Below are positions 8,843 to 18,295 of a stretch of DNA of 64,000 nt, piece after piece. Below the pieces are notes generated by a model. The model saw only the letters and a program-made list of their open reading frames with translations. It was not told the DNA's origin and made no database searches. The position numbers were made by a program, and so were the translations under genes. This DNA is from JAAYCI01 sp047972265. GTDB taxonomy: Bacteria; Bacillota; Clostridia; Oscillospirales; Ruminococcaceae. Numbering within the stretch: position 1 is the stretch's first letter; every line of letters begins with the position of its first letter. The stretch covers positions 45,148 to 109,147 of the forward strand of contig JBKEAM010000045.1 in the NCBI GenBank assembly GCA_047972265.1, read 5' to 3'.

Positions 8843-9955
8843 TTACTTTACTGTAAGCAGGTTGTAATTGCCATTTCCAAGGCCTATTTTTTCGCCGTGC
8901 TCAATCTGGCTGCGCCAGTTGGTGGTGGGGTGCATACGGCAAAAATGGTCGTGCCCTTCAGCCTTTGTTTCCGCCAAAAAAGTAGAGGGAATGATCGGTG
9001 CCGCCAGCACTGCTTCGGCACAGGCAGCATCCAAAGCCACAGGGTCAAAAGAAGCAAAAATACCTATATCGGGCACCACCGCGGCATCGTTACCCGAGTG
9101 GCAATCGCAGGTTGGCGATATTTGCTGCACAACGCTGATGTGAAAGTGGGGGCGGCCGTCTACAATAGCTTTGGTATACTCCACCATTTTGCTGTTTAGC
9201 ATATCGCCGCTGGTACCGCTTTGGTTAGAAATTGCGTCAAAGTTACATGCCCCAATGCACCGTCCACAGCCTACACATTTTTCGTGGTTTATATGCGCTT
9301 TTTTGTTTTCGTTGTAAGAAATAGCATCGTGTGCACAAAACCGCATACACATACCGCAAGAGCGGCAGCGCTCTGCATGCACTGCGGGTTTACCATCGTT
9401 GTGCATTTGCATTTTGCCTGCGCGGCTGCCGCACCCCATGCCAATGTTTTTAATGACACCGCCAAAGCCTGTTCCCTCGTGCCCTTTAAAGTGGGTAAGA
9501 GATATAAAAATATCCGCATCCATTACAGCGCGGCCTATATGGGCGGTTTTGCAGTACACACCGCCCTGCACAGGCACTTCTATATCGTCTGTGCCCTTTA
9601 GCCCATCGGCTATAATCATCTGGCACCCGGTAGAAAGCGGCGAATATCCGTTTTCCATCGCCGCATCCAAATGTTCCAGCGCATTTTTACGCCGCCCCAC
9701 ATAAAGGGTGTTGCAGTCTGTTAAAAAAGGCTTTCCGCCATTTTTCCTTACCCTGTCGGCCACACGCTTGGCAAAATTGGGCCGTAAAAAAGAAAGATTG
9801 CCCGGCTCTCCAAAATGCAACTTTATAGCGGTAAACTTATCTGTAAAATCAATGCTGTCCAACCCGGCCCGTGTCATAAGCTTATCCAGTTTATCCAACA
9901 GGCTTACATTTTCTTTACAACGCATATCTGTAAAAAATACATCTGCTTTTTGCAT
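8843..9955 (-). CDS. DUF362 domain protein with two [4Fe-4S] ferredoxin motifs
   Basis: This 370-aa protein has the DUF362 fold over most of its length (KLHFGEPGN, FLTDCNTLYVGRR, LTHFKGHEGTGFGG). Two ferredoxin cluster motifs of the CxxCxxCxxxC type are inserted at about residues 198-245, in RCRSCGMCMRFC and KCVGCGRCIGAC. It has no signal peptide or membrane segment. Members of this family are thought to be redox or metal-centre proteins; the reaction is unknown. It follows cinA by 43 nt and may share its transcript. Confidence 0.85.
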   Translation of the reverse strand: MQKADVFFTDMRCKENVSLLDKLDKLMTRAGLDSIDFTDKFTAIKLHFGEPGNLSFLRPNFAKRVADRVRKNGGKPFLTDCNTLYVGRRKNALEHLDAAMENGYSPLSTGCQMIIADGLKGTDDIEVPVQGGVYCKTAHIGRAVMDADIFISLTHFKGHEGTGFGGVIKNIGMGCGSRAGKMQMHNDGKPAVHAERCRSCGMCMRFCAHDAISYNENKKAHINHEKCVGCGRCIGACNFDAISNQSGTSGDMLNSKMVEYTKAIVDGRPHFHISVVQQISPTCDCHSGNDAAVVPDIGIFASFDPVALDAACAEAVLAAPIIPSTFLAETKAEGHDHFCRMHPTTNWRSQIEHGEKIGLGNGNYNLLTVK

Positions 9956-9998
9956 ACTATTCTCCCGTTTGTATTACAGTGTTGGTTCTTCGTTTGGT

Positions 9999-11261
9999 TT
10001 AAAGCTTTTCAGCGTCCTCTATCTCCATCCCCAAAGATAGGCGACGCACCATATCCAGTGCGTATTGTGTGGCCTGGTGGCGCACCCATTCGCGGTTGCG
10101 GTGGGCACCAAGCTGCAATTTTTTAACAAATGTGCCGCCAAGGCTGCTGGCTGCCACATACACAAGCCCCACCGGTTTTAGCGCCGTTCCCCCATCCGGC
10201 CCGGCCACACCAGTAATGCCTACCCCATAAGTGGCCCCGGCAAGGGTTTGTATCCCCTGTGCCATAGCTGCTGCCGTTTGGGCAGACACCGCGCCATATT
10301 CCTCCAGTGTTTTTTCGGGCACACCTATCATTTTTACTTTTGCTGTATTTGCATAGGTACAGGCACCATAGCCAAAAACATCACTGGCACCAGCCACCGA
10401 GGTAATGCGTTTTGAAAGTAGCCCGCCGGTGCAACTTTCTGCCGTGGCAATGGTTTCTGCCCGCTCTTGCAGTTGCCTTACCAGCGTTGTTTCTAAATCG
10501 GGCCAAGTCTCGGTGTAAATATAACCGTTTAATAAGGCGCGAAATTTACCCGCGTAGTCCTCACACATGGCAACCGCTTCCAGCTCGCTTTGGGCACGGG
10601 CGGTAATGCGCACATGCACTTCGCCGGTTTTTGCGTACAGGGCCGCCGTAGGGTTGCTGCCGTCTAAAAGTGGGTGCACCATATCCTCAAGCAGGCTTTC
10701 TCCAATACCAAACACCCGCAGAGTATGAGAGTACAACACACCATCCTGCATTGCCTCCAGCATGGGACGTATCTGGTTTGTAAACATGGGGCGCATCTCG
10801 CTGGGGGGGCCGGGCATTAAAAAGGCCGTGCTGTTTTGATGCTTAAATATCATGCCCGGGGCGGTTCCGTTAAAATTGGGTATCTTCTCGCCATTGCGGG
10901 GTACCATGGCCTGTTTTTCGTTATTGGTGGTCATGGTTATGCCGCGGTTTATAAAAAATCCCCTAATTTTTTCTAGTTCCTCTTCATCCATTACCAGTTC
11001 GTCCTCAAAAACCGAGGCCACCGTTTGCTTGGTAAGGTCATCATCAGTGGGGCCAAGGCCACCCGTAAATATCAAAATATCACTGCGCCCTTTTGCTTCT
11101 TTAACTACTCCAGCCAAACGCTGGGGGTTATCTCCCACTACGGTTTGGTAATAAACGCCAAACCCCAGTGAGGCCAATTCTTGTGCCAAAAACTGGGCGT
11201 TTGTGTTTACAATATCGCCCAACAGCAGCTCGGTTCCTACACAAATAATTTCGGCTTTCAT
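9999..11261 (-). CDS. cinA: CinA: competence/damage-inducible protein, NMN amidohydrolase type
   Basis: This is a full-length two-domain CinA (420 aa). The N-terminal molybdopterin-binding-like (COG1058) domain has AEIICVGTELLLGDIVNTNAQ and TGGLGPTDDD. The C-terminal domain, which deamidates nicotinamide mononucleotide in characterised members, has ETIATAESCTGGLLS and VGITGVAGPDGGT. In some Firmicutes cinA is linked to recA and competence, but recA is not adjacent here. NAD salvage is the safer role. Confidence 0.93.
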   Translation of the reverse strand: MKAEIICVGTELLLGDIVNTNAQFLAQELASLGFGVYYQTVVGDNPQRLAGVVKEAKGRSDILIFTGGLGPTDDDLTKQTVASVFEDELVMDEEELEKIRGFFINRGITMTTNNEKQAMVPRNGEKIPNFNGTAPGMIFKHQNSTAFLMPGPPSEMRPMFTNQIRPMLEAMQDGVLYSHTLRVFGIGESLLEDMVHPLLDGSNPTAALYAKTGEVHVRITARAQSELEAVAMCEDYAGKFRALLNGYIYTETWPDLETTLVRQLQERAETIATAESCTGGLLSKRITSVAGASDVFGYGACTYANTAKVKMIGVPEKTLEEYGAVSAQTAAAMAQGIQTLAGATYGVGITGVAGPDGGTALKPVGLVYVAASSLGGTFVKKLQLGAHRNREWVRHQATQYALDMVRRLSLGMEIEDAEKL

Positions 11262-11447
11262 ACCGGTTGCCTTCTCTCTACATGGTTTATTTTATTGTTA
11301 AAGCGGGCAAATAAAAATTATCCGCAGGCTTATATAGCAACGCAGCAAAACAACACCGCTATTTTAATACACCTGTACATTTTGCATAGCGCAAAACGCG
11401 GCACACCCTACGCCTGCCCTGCACCGCAAAGCAATTAAGGGTATTAA

Positions 11448-11472
11448 ACAAGCCCTGCATAGCGCAGAGCCC
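11448..11472 (-). terminator. Weak terminator-like hairpin after thiI
   Basis: On the minus strand GCTCTGC pairs with GCAGGGC across a short loop, followed by TTGTTTAAT. It sits directly after the thiI stop; the T-tract is poor. Confidence 0.4.
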
Positions 11473-11479
11473 GTTTTAT

Positions 11480-12664
11480 TTATGGCTGCATCAGTCCAAA
11501 TTCGGCCAGGGCCGCCGCCTCTGCTTCCAGCGCAAACAATTGGGGCATTTCTGCCTCCATAGCCTCGCACAGGGGCAGCTTCGGTTTTGTAGCCGGATGG
11601 GGCGGCGTAAAAATGGTGCAGCAATCTTCGTAGGGCAAAATGCTGGTTTCGTAAGTATTTATCTGCCGCGCTATTTCCATAATTTCAACTTTATCCATGG
11701 CGATGCAGGGGCGCAGCACCGGCATACTTTGTACCGCATCGGTACAAGCCAGCGCCTGCATGGTTTGGCTTGCCACCTGCGCAAGGCTTTCGCCCGTAAT
11801 CAGCGCTTCGCATCCCTCTTTTTGGGCAATTACAGCGGCAATACGCATCATGCTGCGGCGCATCATTACGGTAAAATACTCTGGCTTACTTAGGTTATCA
11901 CGCAAAAACTCCTGCGCCTTTGTATACTCTACAACATACAAGGGCATGGGGCCTGTGCCCGGCGTAAGCAAGCGGGCAAGATCCTCTACTTTGGCGCGTG
12001 CCCTTGGGCTTGTATAGGGCGGGCTTGCAAAGTGGATGCTTACCAGCCCAAGCCCTCTTTTTGCCATTAAGTGCCCTGCCACAGGGCTGTCTATCCCGCC
12101 GGAGAGCATCAATGCGGCGCGCCCGCTGCTGGGCACTGGCAAACCACCGGCTCCTTTTACTTTTGGACCGTGTACATAAGCGCCTTTTTCACGCACTTCT
12201 ACCGTTACAAGGGTTTCGGGTGTGCGCACATCCACCTTTAGGTGGGGGTATGCATCCAGTACAATGCCGCCCAAATGGCTGCTAATTTCCATGCTGTTTA
12301 ATGCAAACGTTTTATCCGCACGCTTGGCCGTAACCTTAAAGGTTTTGGCGGCCCCTAGCTGCGGACGCAGATATTCAAGTGCCAATTTTGCTATGGCATC
12401 CATATCTTTCTCGCACACCGCACTGCGGGATATAGCCGCCAGCCCAAACACGCGCGATACCCGTGCAAAGGCTTCTTCTACCGATGCATTTGCAGTTTCG
12501 TCCTGCGGTTCTATATACAATGCCGATTGTGCACTGCGCACATTCCACTTACCCAAATCTGCCAGGCGGCGGCGCAGAGCCTTGATCAGTGTTGCCTCAA
12601 ACTTAGAGCGGTTTAAGCCTTTTAGGCTCATTTCGCCCTGATAACCCAATATAATTTCCCGCAT
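11480..12664 (-). CDS. thiI: tRNA 4-thiouridine synthase ThiI
   Basis: ThiI adenylates U8 of tRNA and adds sulfur relayed from a cysteine desulfurase; it may also serve thiamine thiazole synthesis. The order is an N-terminal ferredoxin-like/THUMP region (residues about 1-165) and a PP-loop domain with LMLSGGIDSPVAGHL near residue 185. At 394 aa it lacks the C-terminal rhodanese domain of the E. coli enzyme, as is usual in Firmicutes. It lies 9 nt downstream of a cysteine desulfurase, the expected sulfur donor. Confidence 0.95.
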   Translation of the reverse strand: MREIILGYQGEMSLKGLNRSKFEATLIKALRRRLADLGKWNVRSAQSALYIEPQDETANASVEEAFARVSRVFGLAAISRSAVCEKDMDAIAKLALEYLRPQLGAAKTFKVTAKRADKTFALNSMEISSHLGGIVLDAYPHLKVDVRTPETLVTVEVREKGAYVHGPKVKGAGGLPVPSSGRAALMLSGGIDSPVAGHLMAKRGLGLVSIHFASPPYTSPRARAKVEDLARLLTPGTGPMPLYVVEYTKAQEFLRDNLSKPEYFTVMMRRSMMRIAAVIAQKEGCEALITGESLAQVASQTMQALACTDAVQSMPVLRPCIAMDKVEIMEIARQINTYETSILPYEDCCTIFTPPHPATKPKLPLCEAMEAEMPQLFALEAEAAALAEFGLMQP

Positions 12665-12673
12665 ACAAACTCC

Positions 12674-13840
12674 TTACCGGGCGGGCCTGCGCCCGCTGTT
12701 TTTTTGGGATGTACGCGCAATGGCTTCTATCCCATCTGTAAGCCCCAAAAGCAGGGCATCTATATCTTCTTCTGTATTTTGTCCGTCAAAGCTGATGCGT
12801 AAAGACGAATCGATACGCTCGGCATACAGGCGCATAGCTGTAAGTGTGTGGCTGGCCTGCCCCTTAGAGCAAGCGGACCCGCTGGACACATACACCCCCC
12901 GCTGCTCTAAAAAGTGCAGCATAGTTTCGCTACGGATGCCCGGTAAAGAAATATTTACAATGCCGGGGTAACTTTGCGGCGGAGAATTGATAAACAAGTT
13001 TGGCAAACCGGCAAGCCCCTGCAACAAACGGTTACGCAATGTGTGTATGGTTTGCGCGTCACACTGGGCATTAGTCTGCATCAGCTCTACCGCTTTGGCA
13101 AAGCCCGCAATATAAGCCGTATTTTCGGTGCCCGGGCGTATTCCGCTCTCCTGCCCGCCACCCAGCAGCGGGGTTTGAATGGCAAGCCCCTTGCGCAGGT
13201 AAAGTGCTCCTATCCCTTTGGGGGCGTGTATTTTATGCCCCGCCACCGCAATGCTGTCTATCTGTGTTTTTTCGGCTGCCAGCGGCAATTTGCAAAACCC
13301 CTGTACAGCATCTACATGCACCGCAACTAAAGGGTTAATTTCTTTTACACGGCGGGCAAGGCTTTCCACATCCAGCACTGCTCCGGTTTCGTTGTTTACC
13401 TGCATGGCGCACACCAATATGGTATCGTCCCGCACCTCGGCCAAAATGTCTGCAATGTCTACTTCGCCAGTTTCTGCCGGCGGCACCATGGTTACTTCAA
13501 AGCCCTCGCGCTCTGCCAAGGCCAGCAGCACCTTGCGCACGCCGGGGTGCTCGTACCCGGTTGCCACAAAATGGTTGCCCCTGTTTTTGCGGGCGCGCGC
13601 AATGCCCTGTATGGCAATATTGTTGGCCTCGGTACCGCTTGCGGTAAAATACACCTGCTTGGCAGCACAACCCAGCGCTTTGGCCAGTGTGCTCCGCGCT
13701 GTTTCAATTACCTTTTCGGCCTCCATACCCGGGGCATATAAAGACGACGGATTGGCAAAATGTGCAGCCAATACCTCGGCCACTGTATCCACAACCGCAG
13801 AAAAAGGCGCGGTGGTGGCGGCATTGTCCAGATAATGCAA
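12674..13840 (-). CDS. Cysteine desulfurase (IscS/NifS-like), partner of ThiI
   Basis: This PLP enzyme removes sulfur from cysteine and passes it on as a persulfide. It shows HYLDNAATT, the PLP-Lys region AVAGHKIHAPKGIGAL, and the persulfide Cys loop SSGSACSKGQASHTL. I choose the TTG at 13840, because AAGGAGG lies 5 nt before it and the protein then begins at the canonical HYLDNAATT. The ATG codons at 13867 and 13855 lack a good site. The pair with thiI suggests tRNA thiolation as the main job. Confidence 0.93.
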   Translation of the reverse strand: MHYLDNAATTAPFSAVVDTVAEVLAAHFANPSSLYAPGMEAEKVIETARSTLAKALGCAAKQVYFTASGTEANNIAIQGIARARKNRGNHFVATGYEHPGVRKVLLALAEREGFEVTMVPPAETGEVDIADILAEVRDDTILVCAMQVNNETGAVLDVESLARRVKEINPLVAVHVDAVQGFCKLPLAAEKTQIDSIAVAGHKIHAPKGIGALYLRKGLAIQTPLLGGGQESGIRPGTENTAYIAGFAKAVELMQTNAQCDAQTIHTLRNRLLQGLAGLPNLFINSPPQSYPGIVNISLPGIRSETMLHFLEQRGVYVSSGSACSKGQASHTLTAMRLYAERIDSSLRISFDGQNTEEDIDALLLGLTDGIEAIARTSQKNSGRRPAR

Positions 13841-13995
13841 AACTTCCTCCTTCATCTGGGATAACATTTACCCCAGAGCTGCTTTTAAACACAACTTTAC
13901 AAGCAGAGGCTTTGCTGCAAAACACAGGCCGCCGCTTTTTACCAAATTAAACCCCCGCCAAAAAGCAACGGTTTAACCTTATACTGTATTGTTTT

Positions 13996-14025
13996 ATTAT
14001 ATACCCCCCGGCAAGGGTGGAGCAA
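13996..14025 (-). promoter_or_regulatory. Promoter of the cysteine desulfurase-thiI unit
   Basis: TTGCTC (14020-14025) and TATAAT (13996-14001) are 18 nt apart on the minus strand, about 150 nt before the gene. Confidence 0.6.
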
Positions 14026-14301
14026 GCTATGCTTTATATGCCTTTGTTGCAACACACAAATGGACACTAAAACAATTTGCAATTATTACAGGGGCTACAT
14101 TTTGTGCTCCAAAGCCTTCAGGTGCTGTAGCTGACCCTAGAGTATTATGTAAAATTGCACAAAGAAATTTTTGTATTCAGTTTTTTACAAACCCACCCTT
14201 TAAAGATGCGCGGTAGTAGCCTTCTTTAACTACCCAAACGGATGCCACAAAATACAGCAATGCCGCAAAACAGGCAACGGCCTTGTGTTTGCGGCACCGA
14301 T
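14026..14301. other. Intergenic stretch with a possible gene remnant
   Basis: No intact gene is seen between the ATPase operon end and the cysteine desulfurase promoter. The part at about 14040-14215 looks more AT-rich than its neighbours. On the minus strand one frame reads protein-like segments (NTLGSATAPEGFGAQNVA) broken by stops. I do not recognise it; it may be a decayed gene. Confidence 0.3.
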
Positions 14302-14931
14302 TTATTCTGCACTAAGACTTTTTTTAGCTTTGGCTCGCTTTACCACTTTCATACGGGTAAATTCTTCACGCTCGTGTTCTTCCAAAACGCTGGAGATAAA
14401 GCGGATGATTCCCTCATACCGGGGAATGACAATATTTTGCAGCATATTGGCACGCCGCTGCGTTTTTTTAATGGCCGTAGCCAGGCGGTAAACGCTGTTT
14501 TCTACCCCTGCAAGCCGGGCCGACAGGTTTTTAACCTCGTCAAACCGTACATAGGCACTGTCTAAATAAGAGTTTGTGCCCCAAAAGCCATAAAAGGGGC
14601 GTATTTGGGTTTCTTCCCTCCATGTAGTGGGCAAATCTACCCCCATTACACTTCGGTTTTGCATCTGAAATCCCGTTTCTTCGGGCGCATTGTTATCCAG
14701 CGTATTTTCTATACCAAGGGTAACGTTTGCCGTTTGCAGGGCACTGTAAGCGCTAGAGAAGGTATCTCCGATATCCTGCTGGGTACGGGCGGCCGCATCA
14801 ATCATGCGCATCATTTCACGCATTAAAATGCTGCGTTTTCTATCTAGCATTTCATAACCGTGCTTTGCCAGCGCCAAGTTTTTTTTGGCGGCAAGCAGGT
14901 TTGCTTTTGTGGGTGATACCTGTTGTGCCAC
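14302..14931 (-). CDS. ntpD: V-type ATPase subunit D (central stalk)
   Basis: Subunit D is the coiled-coil rotor shaft that passes through the A3B3 head. The N-terminal signature VSPTKANLLAAKKNLALAKHGYEMLDRKR and the C-terminal helix ending in RAKAKK are typical, at 209 aa. It is the last gene of the nine-gene operon, about 100 nt after subunit B. Confidence 0.95.
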   Translation of the reverse strand: MAQQVSPTKANLLAAKKNLALAKHGYEMLDRKRSILMREMMRMIDAAARTQQDIGDTFSSAYSALQTANVTLGIENTLDNNAPEETGFQMQNRSVMGVDLPTTWREETQIRPFYGFWGTNSYLDSAYVRFDEVKNLSARLAGVENSVYRLATAIKKTQRRANMLQNIVIPRYEGIIRFISSVLEEHEREEFTRMKVVKRAKAKKSLSAE

Positions 14932-15032
14932 AGCCCTATCCCCTTTCTTTTATATTATGCCTTTATTTAAAGGCAGTTTGTTTATGATTTTGTTTGCACC
15001 AGTTGCGTACGTGTTTGCGATGTACGGCAAAC

Positions 15033-16421
15033 CTAGTCTTGTTTTACTTTGCCCAGTTTTTCATCCAGCAGCTTTTCGTCCATACGGTCCAGCTCGCTGC
15101 GGGGCAGCAGGCCCAAAAGCTCCCAGCCAAGGTCTAGGCTTTGCTCGATGCTGCGGTCGTCCTCTGCACCCTGCTTTAAAAACATCTGTTCAAACTGCTT
15201 ACCAAATTCCAGATATTTTTTATCCACTTCCGAAAGTTCTTCGTCGCCAATAACATTGGCAAGGCCACGGGCATCGCCCACTTTGGCATACGAGGCAAAC
15301 AACTGGTTTGCCAGCGCGGGGTGGTCTTCGCGGGTAAAGCCCTTACCAATGCCGTCTTTTGCAAGGCGGGAAAGGCTGGGCAAAACACTTACCGACGGGT
15401 AAATACCCTGCTGGTCAAGGTCTCTGTCCAAAACAATCTGTCCCTCGGTAATATATCCGGTTAAATCGGGTACCGGGTGGGTAATATCATCGTTTGGCAT
15501 GGTTAAAATGGGCAACTGTGTTACGCTGCCGCCCCTGCCCTTGATAACGCCCGCACGTTCGTACAGGCTGGCAAGGTCGGAATACAGGTAGCCGGGATAG
15601 CCTTTGCGCCCGGGGATTTCTCCACGAGAAGAAGAAAACTCGCGCAGGGCCTCTGCGTACGAGGTCATATCAGTCATAACCACCAAAATATGCATCCCTT
15701 TTTCAAACGCCAAATATTCGGCGGCGGTAAGGGCGCAGCGCGGGGTTAAAATACGCTCTACAATAGGGTCGCTGGAAAGGTTCAAAAACATGGTTACGTG
15801 CCCAAGCGCGCCCGATTCTTCAAAACTGCGGCGGAAATAATCGGCAACGTCCTTGGTAACACCCATAGCACAAAACACAATGCCAAACCGCTCCTCAGTG
15901 CCATCGGCCTCGGCAATACGTGCCTGCCGCACAATTTGCGCCGCCAAACGGTTGTGGCTGATGCCGCTGCCCGAAAAGATGGGCAGCTTTTGGCCGCGGA
16001 TAAGGGTAACCAGAGTATCAATAGAAGAAATACCGGTGCGGATATAGTTGCGGGGATAGGCACGGCTTACAGGGTTTATGGCGCTTCCGTTTACGTCGCG
16101 CTCTTCCTCGGCATATACCAGGCCAAACCCATCGGCAGGCTGGCCTATACCATTAAATACACGGCCTAGCATTTCTTCTGCCAGGGGCAGGCGCATGGGC
16201 TTACCTGTAAAGCGGGTATTTACGCCATCCAGCCCAAGGCCGGTAGTGCCGGTAAACACCTGCACAATGGCTTTATCTCCCTCTAACGTAATTACACGCC
16301 CAAGGCGAGAGCCATCTTTGGTTTGCAGCTCTACAATTTCCTCGTTAGAAACGCCCTCTACGCCCTCCAGCACCACCAAAGGCCCGCTAATTTGCTCTAG
16401 GCCCAAATATTCCATTGCCAT
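15033..16421 (-). CDS. ntpB: V-type ATPase subunit B (non-catalytic)
   Basis: Subunit B alternates with A in the head ring and binds nucleotide without hydrolysing it. Features are GPLVVLEGVEGV, LPIFSGSGISHNRLAAQI (no Walker A, as expected), and SRGEIPGRKGYPGYLYSDLA. I take the ATG at 16421 (MAMEYLG), because GAGGG lies just before it and homologues start there. The encoded 462 aa is normal. Confidence 0.95.
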   Translation of the reverse strand: MAMEYLGLEQISGPLVVLEGVEGVSNEEIVELQTKDGSRLGRVITLEGDKAIVQVFTGTTGLGLDGVNTRFTGKPMRLPLAEEMLGRVFNGIGQPADGFGLVYAEEERDVNGSAINPVSRAYPRNYIRTGISSIDTLVTLIRGQKLPIFSGSGISHNRLAAQIVRQARIAEADGTEERFGIVFCAMGVTKDVADYFRRSFEESGALGHVTMFLNLSSDPIVERILTPRCALTAAEYLAFEKGMHILVVMTDMTSYAEALREFSSSRGEIPGRKGYPGYLYSDLASLYERAGVIKGRGGSVTQLPILTMPNDDITHPVPDLTGYITEGQIVLDRDLDQQGIYPSVSVLPSLSRLAKDGIGKGFTREDHPALANQLFASYAKVGDARGLANVIGDEELSEVDKKYLEFGKQFEQMFLKQGAEDDRSIEQSLDLGWELLGLLPRSELDRMDEKLLDEKLGKVKQD

Positions 16422-16466
16422 TTTATCCCTCTTCCCTGCCTGCATTTGCTTTACGCATCTGCCCGC

Positions 16467-18275
16467 TTATACGTTTGCAGAAACCTTTGCCAGCGCCGCA
16501 TCTGCGGTACGCAGTTTTTCTAGCAGTGTTTGGCACGCGGCATCTATCTGCGCACGGTAATCGTCAAACATTTCCAGTTTGCCGTTGGGTATTTCGTATT
16601 TGATTTTTACCAATTTATCAAACAGGCCGGTGGCTACAATATCACTTACCGTTATGCCGTTTTCCACCAATGTAGAGGCCTTATCGTTCATATATAGGAT
16701 AATTTCCATCATCTTTTTTTGCTTTTCCAGCGGTACATAGGTATCTTCGGCGTGGTAGGCGTTTTGCTGCAAAAACCCGGTGCGCACCACTTTAGCCACC
16801 TGCAAGGTAAGCTTTTGGCTGTCGGGCAGTACGTCCTCGCCTATTAGTTGCACCACTTCCTGCAGGCTTGCTTCCTCATTTAACAGGGCCAGCAAACGGC
16901 TGCGCAACTGCGGAAAATCCTCGCCCACATTTTGCACAAAATAGGGGTCGATGTCATCGTAATATTCGCTATAGCTTTGGGTCCAGTTAATGGCGGGGTA
17001 GTGCCGCGCATAGGCAAGGCTTTTATCCAGCGCCAAAAAGCAGCGAACAAAACGTTTGGTATTTTGAGTTACCGGCTCCGAAAAGTCTGCCCCTTGGGGA
17101 GAAACTGCGCCAATTAGGGTTACGCTGCCCTCGGTGCCGTTGGCATTGTGGGTACAGCCCGCGCGCTCGTAAAAACCAGCAAGGCGGCTGGGCAGATACG
17201 CCGGAAAGCCTTCTTCTGCGGGCATTTCTTCCAACCTGCCCGATATCTCACGCAGCGCCTCGGCCCAGCGGGAGGTAGAATCTGCCATTAGAGCCACATC
17301 GTAGCCCATATCGCGGTAATACTCGGCCAAAGTGATGCCTGTATAAATAGAAGCTTCGCGCGCAGCCACCGGCATATTGGAGGTATTGGCAATTAGCACC
17401 GTGCGGTCTGTCATGGGGCGTCCGCTTTTAGGGTCTACCAATTCTCCAAATTCTTCCAGTACCTGCGTCATTTCGTTGCCGCGCTCTCCACAGCCTACAT
17501 AAATAACAATGTCGGCATCGCTCCATTTTGCAAACTGGTGTTGCAGCATGGTTTTACCTGCTCCAAACCCGCCAGGAATGGCGGCGGCACCGCCTTTTGC
17601 CACCGGAAAAAGACTGTCTATAACGCGCTGCCCGGTAATTAAAGGCTTAACAGGTGCTTCGCGCCCAGCCGATGGGCGCGGTATTTTGATGGGCCAGCGG
17701 TGCGCCAAAAACAAATCTTGCTCTTGGCCTGCATCGTTACGTATTTTTACAATGGGCTGGGCAATGGTATACTGCCCGTTTTCGGCTGTCCAAATTACCT
17801 CGCCCTTTACCTCGGGCGGCACCATACTGCGGTGGGTAATAATGGCGGTTTCGGGGCAGGTGGCAATTACAGTGCCGCCCGCTACGCGGTCGCCCACTTT
17901 TACGGCAAGGGTGGTATCCCATGTTTTTGTTTCGTTTAAGCTAGGCAGTTGCAAACCGGTTGCAATAAAAGCCCCGCTTTGCTCTTCTATATCCCGCAGG
18001 GGGCGCTCAATTCCGTCAAAAATATTCTGCAACAGGCCAGGCCCCAAAACAGCAGACAACAGCTGGCCGCTGCCTTCTACCTTTTCGCCCACTTTTAAGC
18101 CGGTGGTATCCTCGTACACCTGTATGGTGGTAAGCTCTTTGGTAACCGAAATTACCTCGGCCACAAGGCCTGCCTGCCCCACATAAACCATCTCCATCAT
18201 ACGAAAAGAGCTGGTTTTGCGCACTGTAACCACCGGGCCATTTATAGAATAAATTGTGTTGTTCACACCCTGCAC
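16467..18275 (-). CDS. ntpA: V-type ATPase subunit A (catalytic)
   Basis: Subunit A is the catalytic subunit. The Walker A loop reads GGFGAGKTMLQHQ at about residue 235; most relatives have Pro in place of the second Gly (GPFGxGKT). Other marks are YVGCGERGNEM, MADSTSRWAEALREISGRLEEMPAEEGFPAYL and the bulge region ATCPETAIITHRS. Length is 602 aa. Translation may begin at the GTG at 18275 or at the GTG three codons later (18266), which has a better-spaced GAGG. It lies between E and B. Confidence 0.95.
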   Translation of the reverse strand: MQGVNNTIYSINGPVVTVRKTSSFRMMEMVYVGQAGLVAEVISVTKELTTIQVYEDTTGLKVGEKVEGSGQLLSAVLGPGLLQNIFDGIERPLRDIEEQSGAFIATGLQLPSLNETKTWDTTLAVKVGDRVAGGTVIATCPETAIITHRSMVPPEVKGEVIWTAENGQYTIAQPIVKIRNDAGQEQDLFLAHRWPIKIPRPSAGREAPVKPLITGQRVIDSLFPVAKGGAAAIPGGFGAGKTMLQHQFAKWSDADIVIYVGCGERGNEMTQVLEEFGELVDPKSGRPMTDRTVLIANTSNMPVAAREASIYTGITLAEYYRDMGYDVALMADSTSRWAEALREISGRLEEMPAEEGFPAYLPSRLAGFYERAGCTHNANGTEGSVTLIGAVSPQGADFSEPVTQNTKRFVRCFLALDKSLAYARHYPAINWTQSYSEYYDDIDPYFVQNVGEDFPQLRSRLLALLNEEASLQEVVQLIGEDVLPDSQKLTLQVAKVVRTGFLQQNAYHAEDTYVPLEKQKKMMEIILYMNDKASTLVENGITVSDIVATGLFDKLVKIKYEIPNGKLEMFDDYRAQIDAACQTLLEKLRTADAALAKVSANV

Positions 18276-18295
18276 CTCATCCCAGAATTTTACCC

